Shown here piece after piece: positions 46,117 through 57,714 of a stretch of 64,000 bases of DNA. Location: the NCBI GenBank assembly GCA_034509735.1, contig JACGWO010000010.1, positions 14,211,193-14,275,192 of the forward strand, in the 5' to 3' direction. Both the position numbers and the translations under genes were made by a program. Origin of the DNA: Sesamum alatum (taxonomy: Eukaryota; Streptophyta; Magnoliopsida; Lamiales; Pedaliaceae). Positions within the stretch are counted from its first letter, which is position 1. Each line of letters opens with the position of its first letter. The notes beneath the pieces are model-generated. The model did not search any database. It was given only the letters and a program-made list of their open reading frames with translations, and was not told the origin of the DNA.

Positions 46117-48140
46117 ATCTCCCACTTGACCAATAAGTCAATTACCCACTTTGTTCAGAATCCTCTGAGTATGAGTAATCTACGATACCGACTAAGGTAT
46201 TGTGAGTCCACTTATATTTCCTTGCGAAGCAATACGGTCTAACTGTGTTACCTCTATCCACCATTGCCTCCTAGAGATGGTGGTTGTCTAAGAATATTTT
46301 CGTGGATCTTGTGATGAGATCTCGTGCCAATACTCCTACAGCCAAGTTGCCTGCCATATAGGCGAACATGGCTTGGTCGTGCTAGGCGCCACGTCCATCC
46401 TCTGGATGCAGTCTTCATCAGTGACCACTATTCAATGCACTCGTCATTGGGCCTGACTGTGCATACCTTTGAGACTAACTGGTTTTCACTTATTCTTTGG
46501 AAGCTAGTATCGCTTTAGCCTTCCAAAGAAACTCTTAATAGACGGTGCATCATGAACCCATCTTTAGTCCTTATTCAGGTACTAATTATCGTTCTTGATT
46601 GCTGTCTTCAACTCTTCAGTGCATCATCGATCTCTGTTGAGCCATGCAAGAAGCACTCTCAACATCGGTTCCTATGCACCGAGTAAGCATATCGTATGTT
46701 TGCCTAGGGTTAAGACGTAGGGGATACTCAACATCCAAGCCTTCTCATTAGTCCACCGTGACTAAGTCTTGAATGGCTTGATGCTTTATTCACAGTATCT
46801 AAGTTTTCTCATCAGTCTTACCATGACTGAGTCTCGAACAACTTGTCCCTCTACATATTTGAGTTTTCTCATCAGTCTACCATGACTGAGTCTTTGAAAA
46901 GCTCAATTCATGATATGTATGTGGGAACCCTAAAATGTCATGGAGAATTTTTCGTGAGTTACAGTTGTGTTTTAGTGATTCCTAATATCTTGAATTTATC
47001 CATGAATCAAGATATTACACAATTAAACACTTGGAACGCCATTTCTACTCCCACTGATCACCTACGTTGTTTAAGACCGAGTCATGCTCCGTATGAGCTC
47101 GTCAAAACGAATATTCCAGTTATGCGGTGTTTCAAACCCGGTTTGAATTTCCTAGCGGATTCTATGGATCCTTTCCATAAATTCTACTACGATGTCCAAC
47201 ATCATGTTCCGCAAGTCATTTGGATTTCTATCCAATTTTGACCGAACTTAACCCGATCGCTCGTACCTCTACGACATTCGGGTTTGTTCTTAAGGGGACT
47301 TGGAATATGATCAATTTAAGAAATGCGATTCTAAGCAACGTTAGTATTATTCTGTCGTAAACTTGTACAAATTAGACACCAAGTCTAATTTGTCTCCCAC
47401 TGGTCCCTTGACGTATGTAGGATCCTTCTACATGCTCAAGGACTTTGTCGGGACATAGGCTTGCCAAACCGTGGCTCCTTGTGCGTGACTCCTAGCAAAG
47501 TGCCATGTTCCTTACGTTGGCAATTTTCGAGTCTACGTCTTCACGGGCTAAGGTAATCGGATGAAACTTCGATCAACCTCCGTCCAACGAGGCTTGATCG
47601 TTCCTTTTATCAGAGACCATCATCTTGGCCTTTATAGGAAACGTTTCATTGAGAATTTCATTCTCAACTGGATGCTCAAGAGCTCCCACTAAATACACGA
47701 CCTTTTCGATCCTATCGAATCAGGTTTAATTTTGCAACCATTTATGGTTCACCTCCTTAAGTCTAATTCCCAAACCTTTTATGGGACCTTTAGACTTTTG
47801 AACCCTCTTATGGTCTTGTGTATTAGTAACCTACAGTTGTCTTATTGGCTCCCTTCCAATAGACTATTTGGCAAGCCTACTTTGTCCAACAAAGAGCTTT
47901 GGGACTTTCTTCATTATAAAAGACTCGTAAATTTAGTCGATTCGAATCATCTATTTCTAGATTCATCGATCTTTCCAATTTACTTATCTTTTAATAAGAA
48001 GAAACGTCCTAGCTGTTGTAGATGCCAAATTTGTAAGTTGGTCTTGATTAATCCATTTAGATAATTTGAATTTTGAGTATCCATAAACCTTTTATGGGAT
48101 GGTGTTCTAGGAATTTACGTGTAACTACTAGCAAACATGA
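46117..48140 (-). pseudogene. heavily degraded Copia pol (inner element)
   Basis: Reading leftward, phrases collinear with the outer element's pol survive. They include a pre-integrase-like LQIWHLQQLG (about 48030), a 'GIFVL/WNIRFDE'-like block (about 47110), an SKTQS...TDEE-like block, and RNase H-like pieces down to the polypurine tract. Stops and shifts are everywhere and the region is about 1 kb shorter than a normal pol. The SKTQS block (46740-46890) is present three times in tandem at about 59-bp spacing. No catalytic RT box survives. Confidence 0.6.
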
Positions 48141-48449
48141 ATCAATATTCAATAATTTTGTTTGAGCAAATATGTATGTAATAAAACCTTTGTCCAACAA
48201 AGAGACATACTTTTGATCATGCTAGGTTACGTAATTCCTATATTATCCTAACATGATCACGATTATGGGCCTAACAAGTCTCTAGTCCTTTTCATCAATG
48301 GACCTTGCCATTGTTGAATCCTAGAACTGTTCTTGGCTTTTAAGTCCTTATTCACGATCTGCAAACCACCCGCAGATTAGTGATAGGAATGGTATCAAAT
48401 ACCAAATAGAGTAAAAGTGATCATGTCAATACTCAATATCAAATTTTAC

Positions 48450-49253
48450 CTACATTGGAGAGAGGTTCAGGATACTCCCTTTTCCAATGGCCCTCTTTAT
48501 GACAGTGAATGCTTATGTTCTTAAAAATCTATGAACTTGACTGCTTGAACCTTTTGCTCTTTCCTTTACCTCCACCTTGTGTTGTAAAGGAACAACACTT
48601 GAAGTGCTTAATAGTTGATGTCACCTTACCCTTCTTCCTCTTTTAGCGTCTGGCACCTTTGTCTTTCGCTATAAAGGTTGAAGCCTCTCCTACTAGTACC
48701 GACGGCGCAGATTTTGCAATCGTTGCTTCGTACTAGACCAACATAATTACCAACCTATGAAGATATTTTCTAAGCTCATTCATGTTGATAATTAATGGTC
48801 CGTAGGAGGGAGGAAGAGACTGAAGGATCATGTCAATGTACGTCTCTTTTTCAAGACTGACGTGGAGGTCTTTTGAGCTTCTCCACTAGGGATTGCATCA
48901 TCACTCCATGTTCTTTGTACCGACATCCCTTCTATCATCTTAGCTCCAAACATGCCTTCGTTGCATTTTACCCCACATGCTGGTCCAGGACCATATAGAC
49001 ATGATGCGAACGAAGCATAGTTTGAGCCAACATCATTATATCCTACTTGCCGGTGGTCATCCTTCAACTTTTGAACGGCAAGCGTTGCCTTAGTTGTCGA
49101 CCCCTCCGGCAAGCGCTGAGGAACGTCCTCATCCGGTTATGTGAGTTAAGGTTCTGGAAATCTAAGACCATCTTAAGATTTCGCAGTCAATTCGTGTAAT
49201 TGGTTCCCTTTTAATGAGCCTCTTAGTGATGTGTTTGGTGGATTCTTAGACAT
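48450..49253 (-). pseudogene. degraded Copia gag (inner element)
   Basis: ATG at 49253 begins MSKNP, like the outer gag's MSKSP. Further on are LPEGSTTKATLAVQKLKDDH, FGAKMIEGMSVQ, YIDMILQSLPPSYGP-like text in another frame, and a zinc knuckle CIHCHKEGHWKREY near 48510 in which the last Cys is replaced by Tyr. Frameshifts break the frame at several points. The replaced metal ligand would weaken RNA binding even if it were translated. Confidence 0.75.
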
Positions 49254-49337
49254 TCACAACATATATATAAAGCAGAAAATAATAAGCAGAGTGAAGTAAT
49301 ATTTTGGTTAAGTCTCGGTCTTTAGTCCTTAACCTCT

Positions 49338-49401
49338 CCCACTATTTCTACGAAAACACGGCACTCTCAAACGTTGTTTTCGGGAAATCCTTTCCTAGTG
49401 G
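49338..49401 (-). promoter_or_regulatory. leader stem CCCACTA...TAGTGGG (inner Copia)
   Basis: This is the counterpart of the stem at 40101-40166, about 90-150 nt upstream of the gag start on the minus strand. The paired heptamers are conserved while the sequence between them has diverged. Confidence 0.45.
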
Positions 49402-49597
49402 GCTCGGGATCCACAACGATCTCCCCCATACCCCGCTTTTACGATTCGCATGGGAAAAGAACCTGTGGGAGGTATTCCATACCATTCTCATTCCACAAGA
49501 TTCCCAAGATAATTGCCTCACCCTTTCACGTGATCCCGAGGACTCCAAGCGAATCACGTTGTTCGGGCGTTAGACCCGACCCAATCAACCGATTCAT

Positions 49598-49728
49598 AGA
49601 CTCACTGCTACCTCCACGACTCGTGAGACAGGTAACAGCAGTCTACTCATCGCTCATGACAAAGTGCAACTTCTTTTAAGCACGATAGTCATGCCACGAC
49701 TCGTGAGACCACGCTATCGACCTAAAAG
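49598..49728 (-). promoter_or_regulatory. paired leader hairpins with CACGAGTCGTG tip (inner Copia)
   Basis: Two copies of GTCTCACGAGTCGTGG on the minus strand are centred at 49700 and 49620, 80 nt apart. Outer stems: CTTTTA..CGATAG with CTATCG..TAAAAG around the first, and AGACT..CTG.TACC with GGTA.CAG..AGTCT around the second. The stem sequences differ from those of the outer element while pairing is kept. They lie about 360-450 nt upstream of the gag start. Confidence 0.6.
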
Positions 49729-49979
49729 ATCTTCCTCACTTTTGCCATGGATGGAAGGCTTGGACAGACTCCCAGAGTCCTAGTCCATTTATTAAGGGTC
49801 TATATTTAACTTGGTTTAACCAAGTGAGAGTTTTGATAGAACGAGACCTCATCACATATTAAGTATTGCATTGCATGCGTTATGGAAGAAATATTCTAAG
49901 CGTGAATGTAACCATACATAAAGCATATAGAATAATCATAAGCATATAATACGCATCGCATGCAAAATAAAGCCTAGCA

Positions 49980-50611
49980 CGCCCCCTGTAGGATGATCAC
50001 AAGCCCAAACCTATGCGACCCACTGAGCCCGCAGTGGATCTATGGTCAATCTAAGGGTAGGCCGTATGCTATTACAAGTTTTAATAACCTATTACATGCA
50101 ATGGGCCTTGTAAGTCCTCTTTATCTTCTTGGGCTCTCCATCGTGGGCCTACACCGAGCTTCTTCTCCATGGATCCTCCGTGGGCCATCTGATGGCAACC
50201 TCCATGGGCCTCCAACACCTTGGGCTTGTCTTCTCTTGCAGCTTTTATTTACAAAAAAAATAAAAACCTCACCCCTAACTCTACTCTCATTACATCATAA
50301 AAGAAGAAACCCCAATTAAACATTTGGGGGGAGTACATGAGGAGGGAGAGAGAAAAGCTTATTATTCCAAGGCAACTGGAAGAGGGAGAGAGGAAAATAA
50401 AGAGGCACACAGGCCAAAACCCAACAAATAAATGTAAATAAACCATACATGCAGTCTAGGGGCTTTGTGATCATCCTTTGTCAATCCAATTAACGCAAAT
50501 AGCACAAATATATATCTCACGTAAAATATGCTATACCAACATCCATGATAACCCATACCATAAAATAAATGTAGAAATTACATGTAAAATATTTACACCA
50601 AATATAGGATA
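49980..50611 (-). other. untranslated leader of the inner Copia element, distal part
   Basis: Non-coding sequence with several 'tgggcc/gggcct' motifs between the hairpin region and the GC-rich repeats. No conserved frame. Confidence 0.45.
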
Positions 50612-51760
50612 ATGGTGCAACCTATGCACAACGATTTTTGTTGGAAAATCATTTTCCATAATTAACAAGGCAATATTAGTTCTATGAAATATAAAATCTC
50701 AACCAAAATTAAAATGCCCCAAGTTAATTAATTCAGAAAAATTCCTAGAATTATACAGAAAAATCAAATTTTCTGAAAGCGCACGAAAACAATGAAAAAC
50801 CGAAAAACAATCCAGCACGGCCGGCTAGGCGCGCAGCCTGCATGGGACGCGCTCCTGTGCGCGCACGGGCCCTCGCCCGCGCGCGCAGGTGCTGTCCTTG
50901 TGCAGCTACTGCGCGCAGCAGCGGTCGCACGCATGCCTGCGCGCACGGGACCTCGCCCACCGCCTGCTGCACGGCCTCCTAGCCGACCACCACCGTTTTT
51001 CATGTTTAAGTATTTTAATGCAATTAATTTTCTGAAACACAAAAACCAACAATTCAAGAATATGCTCATATATTCAAGAATCCCAAAATCCAACATTTGT
51101 GCAATATTAATACATGTTAAGATCTACTCATGCTCAAACCATAAAATAACCATGATGTCCAACATCATAAAACACAGAAACTATTGCGAAATTTCACATA
51201 TGAATTTTGATCATTGGTGCAACCATTGCAAAAGTTAAATCTTGTTAGGAAACCCTTTCCTCATCAACCAAGCAATATTTATTTTAGGAAATTCCAAATC
51301 TCAAAAATAAATATTCTAAGTCAACGGGTTCAGAATAATGCATAAAATATCATAAAAATAATTCAGTAAAAATAGTTTTGAAAAACGAGCCAAAAACGGG
51401 AGAGAAACGGAAAACAGCACAGCCGGCCGGCAAGGCGCGCGCGTGCGCGCCCAGCGCTTGTGCGCGCGCGCACACGTGCAGGCGCCCATGCCTGCCCGAG
51501 CGGCCGCGCGCGCGGCCGGCACAAGGCGTGCGCTGTCCGCGCACGCTGGGCGCGCTGGCCGGGCGCGCGCAGGCCCCTGCCTGCACGCGCGGCCAGCGTG
51601 CTGCTGCTGCTGCTGGTTCGCCGTTTTTCACTCTTTTTCGACTTTTTCATGCTATTTTCTGAACCACAAGATAAATTCAACCCTAGAACATGTATTAACA
51701 CATTCAAGAAAATCAAGATCCAAAATCCCATGCAAAATTAAACGCCAATAAATATCTATG
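50612..51760. repeat. about 600-bp tandem duplication with GC-rich cores in the Copia leader
   Basis: Two units start near 50612 ('ggtgcaacctatgcacaac') and 51214 ('ggtgcaaccattgcaaaag'). They share 'attaacaaggcaatatt' / 'atcaaccaagcaatatt', 'gaaaaaccgaaaaac' / 'gaaacggaaaacagc', and 'ccgtttttcatg' / 'ccgtttttcact'. Each contains a core of about 190 bp (50812-51000 and 51420-51620) that is extremely GC-rich and full of GCGC/CGCG, in otherwise AT-rich DNA. The cores have diverged much more than the flanks. Long open frames over them result from lack of AT-rich stops. Confidence 0.8.
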
Positions 51761-51849
51761 ATAAACATGCTATAAACGTAAATTAAAACACATTTATCAT
51801 GCTTAAACGCACATAGCACATAGAATTCTAGGCCTATACACCGAACCGG

Positions 51850-51861
51850 GCTCTGATACCA
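51850..51861 (-). promoter_or_regulatory. primer-binding site of the inner Copia element
   Basis: The minus strand reads TGGTATCAGAGC one base after the LTR end (CTTTCA), an exact match to the plant initiator-Met tRNA type site. Confidence 0.88.
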
Positions 51862-51862
51862 T

Positions 51863-54106
51863 TGAAAGATTATGTGGATCGTCCCGGGAGATGAGCGCGT
51901 ATAGCGGAAGCGCGAAAGAATGCGTAATAAAAATTACAAAGCATAATTAAACGGAACTTAAATCATGCATAACATACATAAACAAATCAAGGGGTGTGCC
52001 CTGATTCTCCCAGGCATTCGGTGTATCGCATGTTCAATGAAACACAACATGGAGGCCATAGAATTGAAACCGAAAAAAAAAAAAAATGAAATTAAAGAAC
52101 CTACCCGGTTGTAGTTTTGTCTTCGTTTCGGCTACATGCATTGTTCCCCATTTTGCACCAAGATCTCAAAGAAGAGACCCTCTAAATCATCTCACTCGCT
52201 CCACCGGAAAGCAAACAACCCTTGTGCTAGCAAGAAATTATTTGGGGAGAAGAGACATCGATACACGCTATGAATTAACGCAATCAATGTCTCTTATGTT
52301 CTTAACTTGAATAAATCAAGAAGAACAAAGTAGTATTTTTGGAGAGTGAAATAGGGATGGACGAATATTTGAGGGAGAAGTGAGAGATGAGAGTTGTAGA
52401 GAATAGTAGGTGTGAGTGTGTGTTTTTTGAGTATTTATAGAAGATGGAATTTCCTATTCCTTCTCAAACTCTTCCAAAGAGACACACTTTGACTAGGATT
52501 TTGACCTAGTCAAATCCTAGTCAAACTAGGCTTTGATTAAGTCAAATTAATCATGGCCCTTCATCTCATTATTCTCTAGATCAAATCTTGTCCATCCATT
52601 TTCATGGGCTTTATGGAATGGGCCTATTTGATTCTAAATTAAATATTCCCATGGGCTTTATATTAAATCATATTTAATATACTAAGCCCATTAATTAATT
52701 AATGGAAAGGACTTATTTAATTCTAAATTAAATAGTCCCATGGACTTTATATTAAATCCTATTTAATATACCAAGCCCATTAATTAATTCCATAGAATGA
52801 GATTATTTAATTCTAAATTAAATAGTCCCATGGACTTTATATTAAATCCTATTTAATATACCAAGCCCACTAATTAATTAATTCACCCTTTTAATCTAAT
52901 TAAAAGGAAAGCCCATGCTTTATAAAATTCATAAATCTAATTTATGAACTCAAGCCTGATTATTCCAAATGATTCATCGAGGCTTGAATCTCCAAGAAGT
53001 ATAATTTAATTCCATTAAATTAAACCTTCTCCCGGAATTAATTCCAAATTAATTCCCTTTCATTTGGTGTAGCGGGTGTGACTCTTTAGGTTCACCTTTC
53101 AGCTAGACTTGGACCTACTTCTTGTTATTTCATAACCAAAGTAGTCCGTTACCATGGGTGGCCATCTAGCAACGGTCCATGGCACTAGAGACTAGGTGAA
53201 TATGTGGTGTGAACATTTAGGCTCTGAGTTATACGCAGGTGCGGTCCTACCGACGCTCGATACGTACGGGTACGGTCCTACTATCACCTGTCTCCCAGCC
53301 TTTAGTCTAGGGGTCGGTTCTCATCCTTGACTAGGCAACTATGCATAATGCTCGAGATAGGTTTAACTCGACGTAGAAAATCCTTTCCTACTACATCAAG
53401 TGCTATGGCCATAGACTTTGTGAGTCTAAACCATCTCCGAGCGCATAGGAGATCTTGCTGTCATATCCTTTGACATGGGATAGATCCTATCTTGGAATTC
53501 ACCGTTCTTACATACTCCGGCTGCACTGGACGAGGCTTATGATGACCATGTGATATAATCGGTCAAATTTCACCAGATCCAAGATACAACCTTAGTATGT
53601 AGGGGACTGCCGTGATCCTCAAGTCCGAGGACTAATCCCGTACTATCGAAACCGGGATACGAGTCATACCGACCAAGCCCGAGTGGCTTCCATATGACGA
53701 TTCCCCCGAGTCACCTCAGTCGGCCGCTCCCCAGCAGGCCGACCCACTAACACTGCTTAGACAATCCTCGTCACCCGTCGATGAAACACGACAGCAGATG
53801 CTTAGTGCAAGTCTCAAATGGATTCTCGATGCCTTGTCTCGAGATTCCTTTGACTTGGAGTATTTCAGACCGATTCGGCGAAACTGATTTCATGAACCTA
53901 CCTCCAAGCGTAGTTCCAATTTCCCGAAATGTTATTTCAGTCTGTGGGGTTTGTTGTGACATCGTAACGATGCAAGCAGTAAGTACAAAAAACTCATGCC
54001 TATGAATCCTTACTACATTCATTAACATAATATTACTCGTTCACAGATTGATGAATGGTTTTCAGAACACCCAATACCATTGACTTTCTGGTCACCTATT
54101 CTAACA
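51863..54106 (-). repeat. 5' LTR of the inner Copia element (2244 bp)
   Basis: This is the full-length partner of the LTR at 44256-46116. It retains the segment 53527-53912 ('gacgaggcttatgatgacc' to 'cctccaagcgta') that is lost from the other copy. That segment also matches the LTR fragment at 14313-14843 and, in reverse, the solo LTR near 22430-22760, so it is ancestral. Confidence 0.9.
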
Positions 54107-54111
54107 CTCTG

Positions 54112-56265
54112 GCCATCTTTATGATATGCTTTAAACATTATATTTATATGAGCATTTGGATGAATCCCTTAGATCAATTATGCTACGGGGTTGGCTCGCG
54201 CATATGATGGCGACCATGAAACCAACCTCTATTGTTTGATCTAAAATATTCCAAGTCGATGAATCGATCGAGACAGTGCATCGACCATTCCTTAAAGACT
54301 TGCACTAAGTGATGCGTTCATATGATGAATGTTGAGTTTCATAGACAGAGACGTATGATGTCTGCGCACTTTAGTGGGTGCTTGATAAAGAGTTATCAAG
54401 TTCACTGAATTCACTCGCAGGAGTTGTCATATGGAAGCCCTATATGGCATGATCGGTATGACTAGAACTCTTAGGCTACGATAGTTCACTAACTAGTCCT
54501 TAAACATGAGGTTCCAAAGTAACCTTGTGCATAGGACGGCTATGACTTGGTCATGTCCAAGGTGGTCTCAGGTTTCATCCTAGATCACTATACGTCCATG
54601 TTTCAGACATAGTTGAAGCATGCATGCAGTTGGTGAGTTCCAAGATAGGATCTGCTACTTATCATGAGATGATAACGAACCTCCTATGTTCTCTACATTA
54701 TGCGTTCCTCGAAGCCCATGGCCATGGCTGTTGATCAAATAGGAGAAAGAATTTTTCCTATATTGATAAATTGGAAGCATAACTTGAAGAGTTGATACAT
54801 AGACGTCAAAGTCGATAATACAACCGGTAACTAATCCCATGCCCTAAACTTTGATCGGGAAGTTAGTAACAGAGTGACCGTATCTGCATTGTATGCGTAG
54901 CCCACAGGTTCACGCAATAATTCACCTATTCTCTAGTGCCATGGACCGTTGCTAGATGGTCACCCATGGTGACGGGTACCCTCCAATGAAGGAGTTAATT
55001 GAGGGTGATTAATTATCTCATTAATCTAATGCAAGTAAGTTGCTAATTAAATTGTATATATAATACAAGCCCAAGTCTAGCTGAGTAGTGAACCTAAAGG
55101 GTCACACACAAATCCATGATGGAATAATTGAAATAAATTTATAAAATTAATTATGGAGAATAAATCAATTAATTTAAGGAGTTAAATTAATTGATTGAAA
55201 AGATTTATGAAATCATTTCATGGGAATATTAAATAATATGATTATTTAATTTGGAGTCTAAATTCACAAGCATTAATTTGATTAAGTAAGATTTGTGATA
55301 GATTAATTAAGATTAATCTATTTGAGCTTGAAAATCAATTAATTAAATTAATTGATTTGGGCTTATATTTAATTAAAGAATTAAATATCATGGGCTAAAT
55401 AATTAGTTGGGAATTAATTAAAATTGGAATTAGTCCAATTGAGAATTAAGATAAAGCCCAAGACCTTAGGCCAAGCCCACAAGCCCACAAGACAAGATTC
55501 ATTGAACATAGACATGACTTGTTTTCATCTTTAGATGAAGAAGAAAATATGAGTCATGCTAAAGCTTGTCTATAAAGAAGACCAGTGTAAAAGGAAAAAA
55601 GATGAGTCATGCTAGAACTTGTCTATGAAGAAGACAAGTGTTCTAAGAGCAAGACAAAAGGCCTTGTCTATATTCATTGTATCTAGTGATAAGGAATGCC
55701 TATAAAAAGGGGTACAAAGCAAGAGATTAACATACCATTTTCTACATACAAAGATACAAAAACTTTTGCTTTCCTTTTGCTCTCTATCTCTTAGAATTTC
55801 TCTCCTTCAAATCTAGAAAGTCTAGCTTTCACTTTAGCATTGGTCTTATGTTCAGTACTCATCTCCAAAAGAGAAGAAGTCCCTTGATTTCTCCATAGAT
55901 CAATAGTTGATCTACCTTAATCCTTCAATACATACTAGCATAGGTTTGAGGGTGATTCCATCATAGGTGGTGTGGACTAGCTTTGGAGGGAAAACACTTG
56001 TTCCTACCGTGAACAACAATACCGTTTTGATGTTCCACCATTTTTAAGGTAAGGTCGTTCTTGAGAAAGTTCAAGTAATCAACATCACTCGGAGAGCAAG
56101 AAAGGTTGGTTTCTCTTAACCATTCAATTGACATCCTTTTATGCATGAGATCCACATCGTAATAGCAACGAGACAGGCGATTTGATCGCTAATTATAATA
56201 TTGTTTTGTAATTAAATCATAATTTCCGCTGCATTTAACGCCTCGGGGCTTATACGAAGCTAACA
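54112..56265 (+). repeat. 3' LTR of the outer Copia element, remainder
   Basis: It resumes with 'gccatctttatgatatgc' exactly where 44255 broke off and ends TTATACGAAGCTAACA, followed by tagat. Differences from the 5' LTR are scattered substitutions and small indels. Confidence 0.92.
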
Positions 56266-56268
56266 TAG

Positions 56269-57557
56269 ATTCCTACACGATTTGAAGAAGATGGTGAAAA
56301 ACAAAGCACACGTCGAGGCGTCAATTGTAGAGGCTTATTTTGTCGAAGAAATTGGGCGCTTCTCTTCTCACTACTTCGAACTGCACATTCTCTGCAAGCG
56401 AAGCAGACCCGGTCGAAATGATGATCTCACGAGCAACGACGATCGAATAGTACGGTCCATTTTCAATCACCCGGGCCGGGCAAGTGGAGCCTCAAAAAAG
56501 AGATGGTTGAGTGGTGAGGAACTTCATATTATCGAGACATACATGTTGTGTAATTGTGAAGTAGTTGTGCCGTACTACGATTAAGTTTTTTATACAAACT
56601 TAACTCTCTCTTCGATCATTTCGTTTTGAACATACTTCATATTTATAATTATCACTGTTTCTGATACAGGTCATTTTTGAATGAACTGTACGAGCAACAC
56701 CATTCGAAGGACCCAATAATTGATCAACTAGTGGCAACTCAATTCAATGATTGGTTCAAGCATCTTGTAAGTGTCACGTTCTTATTAATTACGACTATCT
56801 GCTCAATTTATTATAAATTAGGTTCAATTGCTATATGATGAATTGCAGGTGAAACCCGAATTGAATCACAGAGACGATGAATTGTTGAAGTTGCATTATT
56901 GGCGCCCTAGAGCAGAAGTGACGACGTACCCATCTTACTTCGTGAATGGCTTCAATTTCCACACTAAATGTCACAATGTCAGGAATGAATTGTGGTGTTT
57001 GTGTCAAAAGCTCGTCGTATACAGACACATATTCTGACTTCTATGGAATACTGGAAGAGATAATTCAATTAGATTACCCACTTATTCCAGACAGGCACAT
57101 TGTATTGTTCAATTATCGTTGGGTCGATCTGGTTAGAGGCATGAAGATACACCCTCGTTATCACATCGTTGATGTCAATTTCAAAAAGCTCTACCAAAAT
57201 AATGAACCATTCATACTAGTGTAACAAGCAGTACAAGTCTATTACGCGGATTACCCGAGCATGAAGAGAGACAAAGTCGACTGGAAAGCTGTTTGCAAAA
57301 TCAAGGCTCGAAGAGTAATCGATGACTCTCAATGGACCGAGGTCGCCTATCAGATGGATGAAGTCGTACCTAATCCAGATGTTGGTACAGACAACCAAAC
57401 GTATGAACTTCATGACCTAGTGGGAATACAGTTGGTCGTTGATCTGTCCACGTCACAACATGGACCAGGTACATCGCGGTCGCCAAATGGTGAATCCGAT
57501 GATCAAGGCGATGAAGATAGCTTTGACGAGGCTGAGACCGAAGAAGAGACATATTGA
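56269..57557 (+). pseudogene. TNP2-type CACTA transposase, 3' part (DUF4218/DUF4216)
   Basis: The exon starts right after the acceptor TAG that is part of the Copia target duplication (56266-56268). It reads FLHDLKKMVKNKAHVEASIV and EAYFVEEIGRFSSHYFE, the typical DUF4218 C-terminus. After introns it gives FLNELYEQHHSKDP, KPELNHRDDELLKLHYWRPR, and DUF4216-like FYGILEEIIQLDYP, RGMKIHPRYHIVDVN and QVYYADYPSMKRDKVDWKAV, ending in an acidic tail at 57557. The donor after PYYD at about 56582 reads ttaag instead of gtaag. A frameshift near 57010 and a stop near 57222 are further lesions. Confidence 0.88.
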
Positions 57558-57714
57558 TAATTCAGTGCATAGTTACCTTTTAAACATTATTGTATTAATT
57601 ATAATTTTTTTATACAAGAATATAACTTTGGAATAGTGTATTAAATTTTTAATATACCTTAGTTTCAACATTGCATTATTTTTTTTATATTTTCATAAAA
57701 CAGATTAAATTTCA

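Larger units (their letters stand above)
44256..54106 (-). mobile_element. Ty1/Copia retrotransposon nested in the outer LTR
   Basis: LTRs lie at 44256-46116 and 51863-54106, with polypurine tract 46117-46131 and primer-binding site 51850-51861, so it is transcribed leftward. Flanks ctttg (44251-44255) and ctctg (54107-54111) are a 5-bp duplication with one change. The internal region of 5.7 kb has a long leader, a degraded gag and a strongly degraded, shortened pol. It belongs to the same lineage as the outer element, judging by leader motifs and gag. It must have inserted after the outer one, presumably using proteins supplied in trans. Confidence 0.92.
36771..56265 (+). mobile_element. Ty1/Copia retrotransposon, full length, interrupted in its 3' LTR
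   Basis: It is flanked by the perfect 5-bp duplication tagat (36766-36770 and 56266-56270). The 5' LTR is 36771-39001, the primer-binding site 39003-39014, gag-pol about 40268-44080, the polypurine tract 44145-44157, and the 3' LTR 44158-44255 plus 54112-56265. Without the 9.85-kb inner element it is about 9.6 kb. Domain order gag, protease, integrase, RT, RNase H defines Copia. It inserted at the 3' splice site of a TNP2 intron. Stops and frameshifts make it inactive. Confidence 0.93.

Noticed and set aside
50751..51741. Long overlapping open frames on both strands rich in Ala, Arg, Pro and Cys
   Set aside because: They coincide exactly with the GC-rich repeat cores, where stop codons are rare by composition. 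They exist in several frames at once and have no conserved motif.
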